Shown: positions 1-8,209 of the stretch, one piece after another | How the letters are laid out: each line of letters begins with the position of its first letter | Numbering within the stretch: position 1 is the first letter of the stretch | Source: Planotetraspora silvatica | GTDB taxonomy: Bacteria > Actinomycetota > Actinomycetes > Streptosporangiales > Streptosporangiaceae | Length of the DNA stretch: 64,000 nucleotides | Reading direction: 5' to 3' | Assembly (NCBI RefSeq): GCF_016863315.1 | Contig: NZ_BOOQ01000057.1 | Coordinates: 1-64,000 of the forward strand | Notes under the pieces: generated by a model | The model's database searches: none | Seen by the model: only the letters and a program-made list of their open reading frames with translations | Told to the model about the DNA's origin: nothing | Program-made: the position numbers and the translations under genes

Positions 1-18
1 CTATCAATCCTGTCTCGT
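1..18. promoter_or_regulatory. Possible second operator half-site of the AICE
   Basis: The window opens with CTATCAATCCTGTCTCGT. This resembles the left arm plus spacer of the operator at 1493 onward (CTATCAAGCCTGCCTGAC). The matching heptamer and following CCTG suggest another copy of the same site, cut by the window edge. Short match only. Confidence 0.3.
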
Positions 19-132
19 CACGCCTCCCGCCCCGGCAGGGTCACGAACCGCCACACCCCCCGTTTCCCCATCCGTGGCCCTGCCGGTCCCCTTTCCCGTT
101 CTGTGCCTGACCTGGGCGCTTGGGCGGAGGGC

Positions 133-161
133 GTGACAGAACAGTTGAGCCGGGCTAGGCT
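133..161 (+). promoter_or_regulatory. Promoter of the GntR regulator
   Basis: GTGACA (133-138) and TAGGCT (156-161) are separated by 17 bp. The predicted transcription start is about 168, which coincides with a TTG codon at 167 in frame with the regulator. The same GTGACA-17-TANNNT layout precedes the leader peptide at 16628. Confidence 0.5.
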
Positions 162-202
162 CGCACTTGGTAAAACAACCTGTCGGCTGCTGGACGGTCG
201 TG

Positions 203-934
203 ATGTCGCTAGAATCCGTGCCTCCGAAGTATGCGCAGCTTGTGCAGACACTTCAGCGGCGTATTGAAGGGGGAGAGTACCCTCCGGGGTCCCTTCTCCC
301 CAGTGAGAACCAGCTCATCCAAGAGTTCCGCGTCTCCCGTCCGACTGTCGTGGCAGCGCTGCGAGTACTGCGGGAACAGGGCTGGATCGACTCTCAGCAG
401 GGCAAGGGCCGTTTCGTACGGGGCCGTCCTGCGCTCGACTTGGCCGAGCAGTCTCACCCTGGCCAGGCGTACCTGACCAACCCTGAGACCAAATCCTCCG
501 GTGAGCTCCTGGAAGCGGGCGCGGCAGCTCTCCCGAATCGGATCGCTGCTCTGCTCGACCTGCCACCTAAGAGCCGGGCATTCCTCCGCCGGCGGCTCGT
601 GACATCGGATGGCGAACCGTCAGAGATCGTGTCTCTCTGGCTCGCCCTCGACCTGTCCGAAGGTACGGACCTGACGAGCGCTGAGCCTCTGCCGCAAGGA
701 ATCCGCGATCACATCCAGTCCCGCAAGGGTGTCCGCTTTGATCACGTGATCGAGCAGATCACCGCGAGGATGCCGTCCACCAGTGAGGTCAAGCAGCTCG
801 GCATGCCCAAGAACACTCCTGTTCTGGACGTGTACGCGGCCGTGCGTGATCCGGGCGGTCACCCACTCGCCGTGCTGGCCGTAGTGCTGCCCGCCGACCG
901 TCACGAGCTGGAAGACGCATACCCGATCGGGTGA
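203..934 (+). CDS. GntR/HutC-family repressor (KorSA-like)
   Basis: The N-terminal winged helix-turn-helix of the GntR type covers about residues 8-75 (PSENQLIQEF, VSRPTVVAAL, GKGRFV) and is followed by a UTRA-like effector domain to about 240. In pSAM2-type elements a regulator of this class (KorSA) represses the replication/transfer activator and so keeps the element integrated. The inverted repeat over the promoter at 1482-1543 is a natural target. ATG at 203 is chosen because it starts just before the domain. TTG at 167 is an alternative, since it falls at the predicted transcription start and would add 12 residues. Confidence 0.85.
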   Translation: MSLESVPPKYAQLVQTLQRRIEGGEYPPGSLLPSENQLIQEFRVSRPTVVAALRVLREQGWIDSQQGKGRFVRGRPALDLAEQSHPGQAYLTNPETKSSGELLEAGAAALPNRIAALLDLPPKSRAFLRRRLVTSDGEPSEIVSLWLALDLSEGTDLTSAEPLPQGIRDHIQSRKGVRFDHVIEQITARMPSTSEVKQLGMPKNTPVLDVYAAVRDPGGHPLAVLAVVLPADRHELEDAYPIG

Positions 935-968
935 GTGCGTCCGGTGGCGTTGCACGGCGCGTACGTGT

Positions 969-1376
969 TCAGCCTCCGGGACAATCGTTGCCTCCGCCGC
1001 TGTGCTCAACGCAATAGCCGGGAGGCAGTGGCTCCCGAGTGGGGGTGGAGTCGGCCTCACGTTGCCCGATGCCGTTGATCGCGGTGACGAGGAGGAGGCA
1101 GAGGGCCGTCGAGACTCCGAAGACCCATGTAGCACTCTTCCTCCGAGTCATCCCGGCGACGATGGCCGCGAGCGCGGGCGCAGCAACCCCGACAACCGCT
1201 GAGGCGATTAGGAATCGCGTGGCACGGTCGCCATCGGAAGGACCTCCGAGCGAGCCGCGCAACCCTTCTCCGAACGCCACCATAAACAGGTACGGGGTTC
1301 CTATCAGCCAGATCAGGGTCAAGACGACGAGGGCAAGACCGCTCCATGTCCCCGGCTCGGTGGTTTCTGAGTCCAT
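969..1376 (-). CDS. Small membrane protein of the AICE, unknown function
   Basis: About 135 residues with three hydrophobic segments (near residues 11-35, 55-78 and 84-104). The tail contains Cys and Gly (YCVEHSGGGNDC). It is the only gene transcribed leftward in the element, lying between the repressor and the Pra-like gene, so it may be controlled separately. ATG at 1376 is preferred; a TTG six codons upstream is in frame. No ribosome binding site is obvious. I do not recognise a family; roles in exclusion or transfer are only guesses. Confidence 0.55.
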   Translation of the reverse strand: MDSETTEPGTWSGLALVVLTLIWLIGTPYLFMVAFGEGLRGSLGGPSDGDRATRFLIASAVVGVAAPALAAIVAGMTRRKSATWVFGVSTALCLLLVTAINGIGQREADSTPTREPLPPGYCVEHSGGGNDCPGG

Positions 1377-1481
1377 GATCCGAATTATCCGCAACCATGA
1401 CCGGTTGCAAATCTGGTCGAAATACTCAATTCAGTCTGAGTAGCAAACCCTCAGCATGCGGTTCGCTACGGAAATCCACCT

Positions 1482-1543
1482 AGGCACTTGACCTATCAAG
1501 CCTGCCTGACTTACTCTCGGATCAGTTGATAGGTTAAGTGCCT
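1482..1543 (+). promoter_or_regulatory. Promoter embraced by an 18-bp inverted repeat
   Basis: AGGCACTTGACCTATCAA (1482-1499) and TTGATAGGTTAAGTGCCT (1526-1543) are inverted repeats with one mismatch and a 26-bp gap. A promoter fits inside: -35 TTGACC at 1488-1493 and -10 TACTCT at 1512-1517, 18 bp apart. A repressor bound to both arms would cover both promoter elements. The likely binder is the GntR regulator at 203. Confidence 0.65.
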
Positions 1544-1568
1544 GTCAGTCAAGAGAGGAGGATGCGTT

Positions 1569-1994
1569 ATGGCGCTCCAAGGTCCCATCCCCGTCACCTT
1601 CGACATGGTGTTCCCGCACGGCTGCTACGTCGTGGGTGAGGTCGAGCAGGTCAAGGACTTCGACGCCTCGACCAACGGGCGGTTCGTCCAGGCACGCGAC
1701 AAGCAGACGAGAGAACTCGTGTGGCAGGTCGCGGTGATGGACGCGGACCCGACGCTCAAGCCCGCTCAGAAGACGGTCGCGGTCAAGATCCTGGCTCCGG
1801 TCCAGCCGGTTCCCCCGGCCCCGATGGCGGGACTGCCGTTCACGCCGGTCGAGTTCGACGGCGTCTCCGTCACTCCGTACGTCAACGCCAACGGCCGGCT
1901 GGCCTACTCGATCCGGGTCCGCGAGATGCGCGCTCCCCGCTCGGGCGCGGTCAAGCACGCCGCTGCCAACGGCAAGGAGGGGGCGGCGGCGTGA
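1569..1994 (+). CDS. Pra-like replication/excision activator
   Basis: A 141-residue protein that resembles the conserved AICE protein placed between the repressor and the transfer gene. In pSAM2 the gene at this position (pra) activates replication, integration and excision. Recognisable stretches are FDMVFPHGCYVVGEV, DKQTRELVWQVAVMD and TPVEFDGVSVTPYV. There is no enzymatic motif. A strong ribosome binding site (AGAGGAGG) lies 9 nt before ATG. It is the first gene after the operator-flanked promoter, so its transcription is the switch for the downstream genes. The Pra assignment rests on recalled similarity and gene order. Confidence 0.65.
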   Translation: MALQGPIPVTFDMVFPHGCYVVGEVEQVKDFDASTNGRFVQARDKQTRELVWQVAVMDADPTLKPAQKTVAVKILAPVQPVPPAPMAGLPFTPVEFDGVSVTPYVNANGRLAYSIRVREMRAPRSGAVKHAAANGKEGAAA

Positions 1995-2290
1995 GTGGCT
2001 ACAGCTACACCACGATCAACATGGCTCCGGGTGAGCCCACACGCGTGGGGGTCTCGATCTACCCGGACGAGCAGACACGGGTCAGGTACTACCCGGCCAA
2101 GAACGACGCTCACGCGTTCATCTCGGTCGACTACGGCACCGCGCACGTGCACATCGGCACCACGAGCCAGACCCCGGTGACCGACGCGCACGTCACCTTC
2201 GCCCGTCAGCTCCTCGACGCGGCGGCGGCGTTCCTGGCCCATTGCGAGCAGCAGAGCACCCACCAGCCGGCCACGGACACGGCGGCCTGA
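1991..2290 (+). CDS. Conserved small AICE protein, unknown function
   Basis: A 99-residue protein starting at GTG 1991 and overlapping the stop of the Pra-like gene (GTGA), with AAGGAGG upstream. The sequence is polar, with a central FISVDYGTAHVHIGTT stretch and an Ala-rich helix near residue 70. No known domain is recognised. Translational coupling with the Pra-like gene implies a joint role in element maintenance. Confidence 0.7.
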   Translation: MSGYSYTTINMAPGEPTRVGVSIYPDEQTRVRYYPAKNDAHAFISVDYGTAHVHIGTTSQTPVTDAHVTFARQLLDAAAAFLAHCEQQSTHQPATDTAA

Positions 2291-2299
2291 TCACAAAGC

Positions 2300-2333
2300 G
2301 GGGCCGCTGGAAGCGGCTACTTCCGGCGGCCCC
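2300..2333 (+). terminator. Intra-operon hairpin before the transfer gene
   Basis: GGGGCCGC-T-GGAAG pairs with CTTCC-G-GCGGCCCC around a 6-nt loop, giving a 14-bp stem with one wobble, followed by TTGATCT. It may attenuate read-through from the regulatory genes into the translocase gene. Confidence 0.5.
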
Positions 2334-2375
2334 TTGATCTCCCCTGACGCGAAATCACGAGAGGAGCCGAGTCTA

Positions 2376-3806
2376 ATGTTCAAGAAACTGCCTGGTGACG
2401 AGACCCGAAACCTCGTCTCCACCACTCCCGATACGGCCGTGGTCTTCCGCCCGGCCGTCGTCAAGACACCAGCGATCATCACTCTGATCATCTGGCTATC
2501 CCGCCTCGTCGTGGGCCTCGTCCGGACCGTGTGGCGGCATCCGGTCGCGGTCGCTGTCCCCGTCGGCCTGGGACTGCTCTGGTGGCAGTACGGCTACGGC
2601 CTGGCCCTGCTCCTGGTCGGCCTCGTCCTGATGGCGGGCCTGTGCTGGTTCTCCCTGGACCGGGCTTCGCTCCGCCGAATGGTCGGCTGGCGTCTGCTCG
2701 CTTGGTGGCGGCTCGTCTGGGTGTACCGGCGTGACTGGCACGCTGTGATGACGGTGTCCGGGCTCGGCCGGTACCTGCGCGGCCGTGACTACCTGCCTCG
2801 GCTCGTCCGGGTGGAGTGCAACGAGTGGGCCGACCGGGTCACCGTCCGGATGCTGGGCGGTCAGGCGGTCAAGGACTGGGCGGACAGGACTGACAACCTC
2901 GCCCACGGGTTCGGCGCTCCGTCCTGTCGTGTGGCGGTCGAACGTGCCGGGCGGTTGGTGCTGACCTTCCCCCGGCGCGATCCACTCGCTGATCCGTTGC
3001 CGGCCGTCCCCGTCCCGGACCGTCCGTCCGTGGGACCGGTCGAGATCGGACAGCAGGAGGACGGCCGTCCGCTCCGGCTCAAAGTTCACGGCACTCACGT
3101 CCTGGTCGCGGGCGCGACCGGTGCGGGCAAGGGGTCGTTCTTGTGGGGCACCATCCGCGGTCTCCTCCCCGCGATGCGGGCGGGCCTGGTCCAGGTGTGG
3201 GCGCTCGACCCCAAACGCATGGAGCTGTCCTTCGGCCGTCCCCTGTTCGGGGACCGGTACGCGGCCGATCCCAAGCAGTGCGCCGATCTTCTCGACGAGG
3301 CGGTCTGCGTGATGCAGGAACGGGCCGACCGGTTCGCCGGCCTCCAGCGCAACCACACGCCGACCGTGCAGGACCCGTTCGTCCTGGTGATCGTCGATGA
3401 GGTCGCGTTCCTCACCGCGTACCAGTCCGACAAGCAGTTGAAGCAACGCATCTCGGCTGCACTGGCGACCCTGACCACGCAAGGGAGAGCGGTCGGGGTC
3501 GGCGTCCTGGCGGCGCTTCAGGACCCGCGCAAAGAGGTCATGAACATCCGGAACCTGTTCCCCGACAAGATCGCGCTACGGCTCGATGAGTCCGAACAGG
3601 TCGACATGGTCCTCGGCGACGGCGCACGTGACCGCGGCGCACTGGCCGATCACATCTCACCGGTTCCACAACTCGGCGCGGGCGTCGGCTACGTCCGGCT
3701 CGAAACCAGTCCTGACCCGGTTCGGGTGCGGGCGGCGTACGTCTCCGACGCTGACATCCGCGCCATGGTGGCGGACTTCGCACTCGTAGGGGAGGAGGCC
3801 CGATGA
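2376..3806 (+). CDS. FtsK/SpoIIIE-type DNA translocase (TraB/TraSA-like)
   Basis: A 476-residue protein with two adjacent membrane segments in residues ~35-90, a linker domain and a P-loop motor domain. Walker A GATGAGKG is at about residues 246-253 and Walker B VLVIVDE at about 336-342. AICEs transfer double-stranded DNA with a single hexameric FtsK-like protein of this type, which acts at the membrane and needs no relaxase. ATG at 2376 is chosen for its GAGAGGAG ribosome binding site; a codon at 2334 would start inside the hairpin. It overlaps the next gene by 4 nt (ATGA). Confidence 0.88.
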   Translation: MFKKLPGDETRNLVSTTPDTAVVFRPAVVKTPAIITLIIWLSRLVVGLVRTVWRHPVAVAVPVGLGLLWWQYGYGLALLLVGLVLMAGLCWFSLDRASLRRMVGWRLLAWWRLVWVYRRDWHAVMTVSGLGRYLRGRDYLPRLVRVECNEWADRVTVRMLGGQAVKDWADRTDNLAHGFGAPSCRVAVERAGRLVLTFPRRDPLADPLPAVPVPDRPSVGPVEIGQQEDGRPLRLKVHGTHVLVAGATGAGKGSFLWGTIRGLLPAMRAGLVQVWALDPKRMELSFGRPLFGDRYAADPKQCADLLDEAVCVMQERADRFAGLQRNHTPTVQDPFVLVIVDEVAFLTAYQSDKQLKQRISAALATLTTQGRAVGVGVLAALQDPRKEVMNIRNLFPDKIALRLDESEQVDMVLGDGARDRGALADHISPVPQLGAGVGYVRLETSPDPVRVRAAYVSDADIRAMVADFALVGEEAR

Positions 3807-3982
3807 GTCTCGCTCACTTCCTCGATGACCTGCGCTGCTCCTGCTGCGGTGCGCTCAACGTGCTGTGGCTCGACCCGGTCCGGGGCTTCGTCGAGTGCCA
3901 CGAATGCGGCCAGAAAGCCGCCGTCATGGTCGACCCGGCCGATTCCCTCGACTCCCGGTGGTCCTTTGGAGGTGACTGGTGA
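3803..3982 (+). CDS. 59-residue zinc-ribbon-like protein
   Basis: A small ORF that overlaps both neighbours (ATGA with the translocase, GTGA with the replication initiator) and has GGAGG before its ATG. It carries CSCC (residues 12-15) and CHEC (residues 32-35), a spacing typical of a small zinc ribbon. Tight coupling on both sides argues that it is a real gene. A nucleic-acid or protein adaptor role is inferred from the fold only. Confidence 0.65.
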   Translation: MSLAHFLDDLRCSCCGALNVLWLDPVRGFVECHECGQKAAVMVDPADSLDSRWSFGGDW

Positions 3983-5592
3983 CCAACCCCAACGATCGGT
4001 CCCTGCCTCGGGCAGAGCGGATGGCGATGCCGCTCGCCCGCAAGGTCGTCGAAGAACTCGCCAAGCAGTACGGGGTGTGCATCCGGCCGATCCCGTTCCG
4101 GCAGCTCGACACCCTCACGGGGGAATCCAAGCTGGTCGACGTCCCCTGCGGCGCGACCTTGGAGGCCAAGTGCCCGCCGTGCGCCAAACGCAATCAGCAG
4201 CTCCGTAAGGCGCAGTGCCGGGAGGGCTGGCACCTGCAAGCCGAACCGGTCAACACCCCGAACCCGGCAGACGAGCATCAGCGGTACCTCGTCGGGCTGC
4301 GGGCCGATGCTCAGGTCTGGCGGGAGCGCGCGGAGGCGGCCGGCGAACCGACCGATGACCTGGACGCGGCCATTGATGATCTCGATGAGGAGATCAACGG
4401 GGCGGGCATGAGGGGCAACGTCCTCGGCCGAACCACGAGCAAGCGGTCCCGGTCGACGAGGCGACGGCAGGACGCTCCGGACCTGCCCAAGCGGAAGATG
4501 GCCAAGACCACGCTCGGGCGGACCTTCACCGGCTCGAACGGCAAGACCTTCCGCCCGTCGATGTTCGTCACGCTCACGCTGCCGTCCTACGGGCGCGTCA
4601 ACGCCGGTATCCCGGTCGACCCCTCGACATACGACTACGCGCGGGCGGCTCGCGATGCGCTGCACTTCTCCAAGCTGGTCGACCGGTTCGTGCAGAACCT
4701 TCGCCGCGTGGCCGGCTTCGACGTTCAGTACTTCGCGGCCGTCGAACCCCAAAGGCGCCTGGCACCGCATCTGCACATGGCGATCCGCGGGCACATGCCG
4801 CGCGCGGAGCTTCGGCAGATCATCGCCGCGACGTATCACCAGGTGTGGTGGCCGCCAACGCGTCTGGTCCGCTTCGGGGGCGCGCACCTGCCGGTCTGGT
4901 CGGAAGACGCCGGCTATCTCGACCCGGAAACGGGGGAGGTGCTGCCGACATGGGGTGAGGCGCTCGACCAGCTCGGCCAGGACGACGAGGCCGAACCCCT
5001 GCACGTGCTCCGCTTCGGTCAGCAGCTCGACATTCAAGGCGTGCTCGCCGGGACCACGGATGCAGACACCTGCATCCGCTACCTATCGAAGTACCTGACC
5101 AAGGCCATCGGCGACGACATCGACCCCGACGACCCGGCCCAGCGGGCGCACGTCGAACGCTTCACTGAGGCGCTGCGCTTCGAACCCTGCTCGCCGACAT
5201 GCCCGAACTGGCTCCGCTACGGCTTGCAGCCCAAGGGCACCAAGCCAGGGATGGCTCCCGGCCGATGCAAGGGCAAGGCGCACAAGCCCGAACACCTCGG
5301 CTACGCGGGCCGGCGCGTCCTGGTCTCCCGCAAGTGGTCGAACAAGACCCTGACCGAGCACAAGCAGGACCGGCGCACCTGGGTCCTGGAAGCCCTCGGG
5401 CTCCCCGACAAACCCGCCGACCCGCACCGCTACGTCTGGCGGCCTGTTCCCAGTGGAGATGCCAACGTGCCCCCGATCGCCGTACGCCTCCTGCGCTCGG
5501 TCCATGAACGCCAGCGATGGCGCAACCACATGAACCAGCTACAGGAACAAGCAGACGGACAAGATCTTTCGGCAGTTCAGCCCGCTGCATGA
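3979..5592 (+). CDS. RepSA-like rolling-circle replication initiator
   Basis: A 537-residue protein resembling AICE initiators. The N-terminal part has a Cys cluster ([16 protein letters not shown], residues ~56-72). The centre contains an HUH-like metal motif ([11 protein letters not shown], residues ~259-269). Further on lies YLSKYLTKA (residues ~369-377), whose tyrosines are candidates for the nicking residue. It would nick the excised circular element and start rolling-circle replication. The GTG start overlaps the preceding stop, with GGAGGTGA upstream. The double-strand origin is often inside or near this gene, but I could not locate it. Confidence 0.85.
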   Translation: MTNPNDRSLPRAERMAMPLARKVVEELAKQYGVCIRPIPFRQLDTLTGESKLVDVPCGATLEAKCPPCAKRNQQLRKAQCREGWHLQAEPVNTPNPADEHQRYLVGLRADAQVWRERAEAAGEPTDDLDAAIDDLDEEINGAGMRGNVLGRTTSKRSRSTRRRQDAPDLPKRKMAKTTLGRTFTGSNGKTFRPSMFVTLTLPSYGRVNAGIPVDPSTYDYARAARDALHFSKLVDRFVQNLRRVAGFDVQYFAAVEPQRRLAPHLHMAIRGHMPRAELRQIIAATYHQVWWPPTRLVRFGGAHLPVWSEDAGYLDPETGEVLPTWGEALDQLGQDDEAEPLHVLRFGQQLDIQGVLAGTTDADTCIRYLSKYLTKAIGDDIDPDDPAQRAHVERFTEALRFEPCSPTCPNWLRYGLQPKGTKPGMAPGRCKGKAHKPEHLGYAGRRVLVSRKWSNKTLTEHKQDRRTWVLEALGLPDKPADPHRYVWRPVPSGDANVPPIAVRLLRSVHERQRWRNHMNQLQEQADGQDLSAVQPAA

Positions 5593-5605
5593 AAGGAGGA
5601 AGGCG

Positions 5606-5812
5606 TTGGAAGACCTGCTCACTGTCCCGCAAGCGGCGGCCCACCTGAACACCTCAGTTCGCTTCGTTCGTCGCTTGGTCGCCGAACGGCGCATCGAGTT
5701 CGTGAAGGTCGGTCGTCACGTCCGCATCTCTGAGTCGGCACTGAGGGCCTTCGTCCTAGCGGGGACCGTTGCGACCCTGACGGCCCATGACGTCACAGGG
5801 AGGGCGGCCTGA
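5606..5812 (+). CDS. xis: Excisionase (HTH, MerR/Xis-like)
   Basis: A 68-residue protein with an excisionase-type winged helix-turn-helix: LLTVPQAAAHLNTS, then VRRLVAERRIEFVKVGRHVRI, then SALRAFV. It directs the integrase toward excision by bending the attachment-site DNA. The TTG start is supported by an AAAGGAGGAAGG ribosome binding site. The stop overlaps the integrase ATG by one base, so both are made together. Confidence 0.88.
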   Translation: MEDLLTVPQAAAHLNTSVRFVRRLVAERRIEFVKVGRHVRISESALRAFVLAGTVATLTAHDVTGRAA

Positions 5813-7146
5813 TGGCCAAGGGCAACAGGGCGAACCATCGCCGTTTCGGCAATATCCGTCAGCTTCCGTCCGGGCGCTATCAGGTGAGCTACCTCGGACC
5901 GGACGGGCGGAGACGAACGGGTTCCGAGACGTACGAGCGCAAGGGCGATGCCGAAAGGGCGCTCACGCTGATCGAGGCCAAGATGATCTCGGGGGAGTGG
6001 ACGGATCCGGATCGCGGGAAGATCAAACTGAAGGACTACGCGGAGACTTGGATCTCTCAGCGTGCCGGCCTTCGCCCGCGCACTGTCGATCTATATACGT
6101 GGCTGCTCAAGAAGCACATCACGCCGTACCTGGGCGGGGTCCAGCTCGGAAAGCTCTCTACCGCGATGATTCGGCAGTGGCGAGCCGACCTGCTCGGCAA
6201 CGGCGTCTCGGTCTCAGTGGCGGCAAAGGCATACCGATTGCTCCGAGCCGTTCTCATGACGGCGGCCGAAGACGACAACATCATTCCGACCAACCCGTGC
6301 CGAATCCGCGGGGCCGGCGACGAGCACGCTCAAGAACGTCCGGTGCTCACCGTCGCCCAGGTCTTCGACCTCGCTGATCGTGTAGGCCGTCGCCCGGTCG
6401 GCAACGTCCGCAAGCTCAACAACGGCGCCTATCGGCTGCGGTTCCAGCGGCACGGCGAGATGCGCACTCACCCCGAGACGTTCGTCGCACGGAGCGAGGC
6501 AGAACGCGCGCTATGGAAGATGGGAACGGAAGGGCGGGCAGACTGCTCACATGATCGGCGCTTCCGCGCCCTGGTCCTGCTCGCCACCTTCGCGAGCCTG
6601 CGATGGGGTGAGGTCAGCGCGCTCCGGCGTAGTGATCTCGACCTTGTCGCGGGCACAGTCCGAATCCGGGCGGCCTTCGTCGAACGGTCAACGGGTGAGC
6701 TGGTCCTCGGCGCTCCCAAGTCCAAGGCGGGCCGGCGGATAGTCGGCATCCCGCAGGCCATTGCCCCCGCGCTGCGCGAGCATCTGGCCACCTATGTTCA
6801 GGATGAGCCGGGAGCGTTGCTTTTTCCCGGTGCCAAAGGCGGTGCCTTGCGGCGTAGCGGCTTCAACACCCGTACGCGCTGGGTCGATGTGGTCAAGGAC
6901 ATGGGCATGCCTGGCCTGCACTTTCATGATCTTCGGCACACGGGCAACATGCTCGCCGCTGAGTCCGGCGCGGGTCTCAAGGACCTGATGACCAGGATGG
7001 GGCACGACAACGTCCGGGCGGCGATGATCTATCAGCACGCGGTCCGGGGCGCGGACAAGGCGATCACGGATGCGATCGACAAGCACATCAGCGGGACCGA
7101 TGACGACGAGGGCGGCTCAGCCGTGGTCCTGGTCCCCGTGAGCTAA
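5812..7146 (+). CDS. int: Tyrosine site-specific integrase
   Basis: A 444-residue integrase that joins the element to the tRNA-Gly site. Catalytic residues are visible: Arg264 (SLRWGE), His372 and Arg375 (HDLRHTG), His398 (MGHDN) and the nucleophile Tyr407 (IYQHA). The N-terminus carries the AP2-like arm-binding fold (GNIRQLPSGRYQVSYL...). A second, related segment (GNVRKLNNGAYRLRFQ... AERAL, residues ~191-248) is inserted between the core-binding and catalytic parts. The gene ends 90 bp from the tRNA 3' end, as expected for an int/attP arrangement. Confidence 0.93.
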   Translation: MAKGNRANHRRFGNIRQLPSGRYQVSYLGPDGRRRTGSETYERKGDAERALTLIEAKMISGEWTDPDRGKIKLKDYAETWISQRAGLRPRTVDLYTWLLKKHITPYLGGVQLGKLSTAMIRQWRADLLGNGVSVSVAAKAYRLLRAVLMTAAEDDNIIPTNPCRIRGAGDEHAQERPVLTVAQVFDLADRVGRRPVGNVRKLNNGAYRLRFQRHGEMRTHPETFVARSEAERALWKMGTEGRADCSHDRRFRALVLLATFASLRWGEVSALRRSDLDLVAGTVRIRAAFVERSTGELVLGAPKSKAGRRIVGIPQAIAPALREHLATYVQDEPGALLFPGAKGGALRRSGFNTRTRWVDVVKDMGMPGLHFHDLRHTGNMLAAESGAGLKDLMTRMGHDNVRAAMIYQHAVRGADKAITDAIDKHISGTDDDEGGSAVVLVPVS

Positions 7147-7192
7147 TTGCACGTTAATTGCACGGAAGATCGAAATGGCGCTTAAAAAGATC

Positions 7193-7232
7193 AAGGCCCG
7201 GGTCAGGAAACATCCTCTGACCTGGGCCTTTT
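7193..7232. terminator. Bidirectional terminator between int and tRNA-Gly
   Basis: AAGGCCCGGGTCAGG pairs with CCTGACCTGGGCCTT (written arms, with small mismatches) and is followed by TTTT on the plus strand. On the minus strand a T-rich stretch follows. It can stop both integrase and tRNA transcripts. Confidence 0.7.
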
Positions 7233-7236
7233 CGTG

Positions 7237-7310
7237 TGGAGCGGGTGACGGGAATCGAACCCGCGCTGTCAGCTTGGGAAGCTGATGTTCTGCCATTGAA
7301 CTACACCCGC
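7237..7310 (-). tRNA. tRNA-Gly (anticodon CCC)
   Basis: The reverse strand reads GCGGGTGTAGTTCAATGGCA and continues to CACCCGCTCCA. The anticodon stem TCAGC/GCTGA holds loop TTCCCAA, giving anticodon CCC (reads GGG). The T-arm GCGGGTTCGATTCCCGT is canonical and CCA is encoded. It is the integration site of the element to its left. In Streptomyces a tRNA-Gly also lies beside dcd, as here. Confidence 0.95.
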
Positions 7311-7464
7311 GTGGGTCGACCGTGTACGCCGACCGCGTCCCTACTGTAGCGGAAACTCGGCCCACTCCTGCAGTCCCCGGGCTCCCGATCTTCGCTCCGG
7401 GCCCGTGGCACGGCCGGCTTGATGAAGACGCAAGGGGAGGCGTGGCCGCCGTGTCAGCGACCAT

Positions 7465-7470
7465 TAGCCT
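7465..7470 (+). promoter_or_regulatory. -10 box of leaderless dcd
   Basis: TAGCCT lies 6 nt before the GTG start, placing transcription start on the start codon. Confidence 0.5.
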
Positions 7471-7476
7471 TGCACC

Positions 7477-8052
7477 GTGCTGCTTTCCGATCGTGACATC
7501 CGTTCAGAGATCGAGTCGGGACGGGTCAAGCTGGACCCCTACGACCCCGAGATGATCCAGCCGTCCAGCGTCGATGTGCGCCTGGACCGGTATTTCCGGG
7601 TCTTCGAGAACCACCGCTACCCGCACATCGATCCGGCCACGGAGCAGCCTGACCTCACCCGGGAGGTCGAGCCGCAGGGCGAGGAGCCGTTCATCCTCCA
7701 CCCCGGCGAGTTCGTGCTGGCCAGCACGTACGAGGTGATCAGCCTGCCCGACGACATCGCGTCGCGGCTCGAGGGCAAGTCGAGCCTCGGCCGGCTGGGC
7801 CTGCTCACCCATTCCACGGCCGGCTTCATCGATCCCGGGTTCCAGGGGCACGTCACCCTCGAGCTTTCCAACGTCGCCACCCTCCCGATCAAACTGTGGC
7901 CCGGCATGAAGATCGGTCAGCTCTGCATGTTCCGGCTCAGCTCGCCGGCCGAGTTCCCCTACGGTTCCGACCGGTACGGCTCCCGCTACCAGGGGCAGCG
8001 TGGTCCCACGCCGAGCAGGTCGTACCTCAACTTCCACCGCACGTCGATCTGA
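7477..8052 (+). CDS. dcd: dCTP deaminase
   Basis: A 191-residue trimeric nucleotide enzyme that converts dCTP toward dUMP/dUTP for thymidylate synthesis. Motifs seen: PSSVDVRL, the substrate loop [10 protein letters not shown], and the C-terminal [18 protein letters not shown] core. Actinobacterial members are often bifunctional deaminase/dUTPases; that cannot be settled here. The start is GTG at 7477. TAGCCT ends 6 nt before it and no ribosome binding site is present, so the mRNA is probably leaderless. Confidence 0.95.
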   Translation: MLLSDRDIRSEIESGRVKLDPYDPEMIQPSSVDVRLDRYFRVFENHRYPHIDPATEQPDLTREVEPQGEEPFILHPGEFVLASTYEVISLPDDIASRLEGKSSLGRLGLLTHSTAGFIDPGFQGHVTLELSNVATLPIKLWPGMKIGQLCMFRLSSPAEFPYGSDRYGSRYQGQRGPTPSRSYLNFHRTSI

Positions 8053-8209
8053 GCGCTCAGGGGATCGGCAGCGTGTCAACAGTGGACGGGAGGGCAACCA
8101 CAAGGAGAAGAGCAGGTTACAAGTGGGTGTGCGATGCCTTAAGTTCGCATTTCTACAGGTAGGCCGTACTCTTCTCTGCGGACCATTCCCGCACATCTGG
8201 AGAAACGAC

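Larger units (their letters stand above)
1..7310 (+). mobile_element. Right part of an AICE integrated at tRNA-Gly
   Basis: The order is GntR regulator, Pra-like protein, small protein, FtsK/TraB-like translocase, zinc-ribbon protein, RepSA-like initiator, excisionase, integrase and then the 3' end of a tRNA gene. This is the canonical layout of actinomycete integrative and conjugative elements (pSAM2 family). Many genes overlap by 1-4 nt, so they are translationally coupled. Integrase and excisionase sit next to the tRNA, as expected for the attachment-site end. I see no second copy of the tRNA 3' end in positions 1-200, so the left end, and probably spread or NUDIX genes, lie outside the window. 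The tRNA itself reads as intact. Confidence 0.9.

Noticed and set aside
1-200. Second attachment site of the AICE
   Set aside because: A 10-base match (TGACCTGGGC) to the region near the tRNA is too short and lies in the terminator, not the tRNA.
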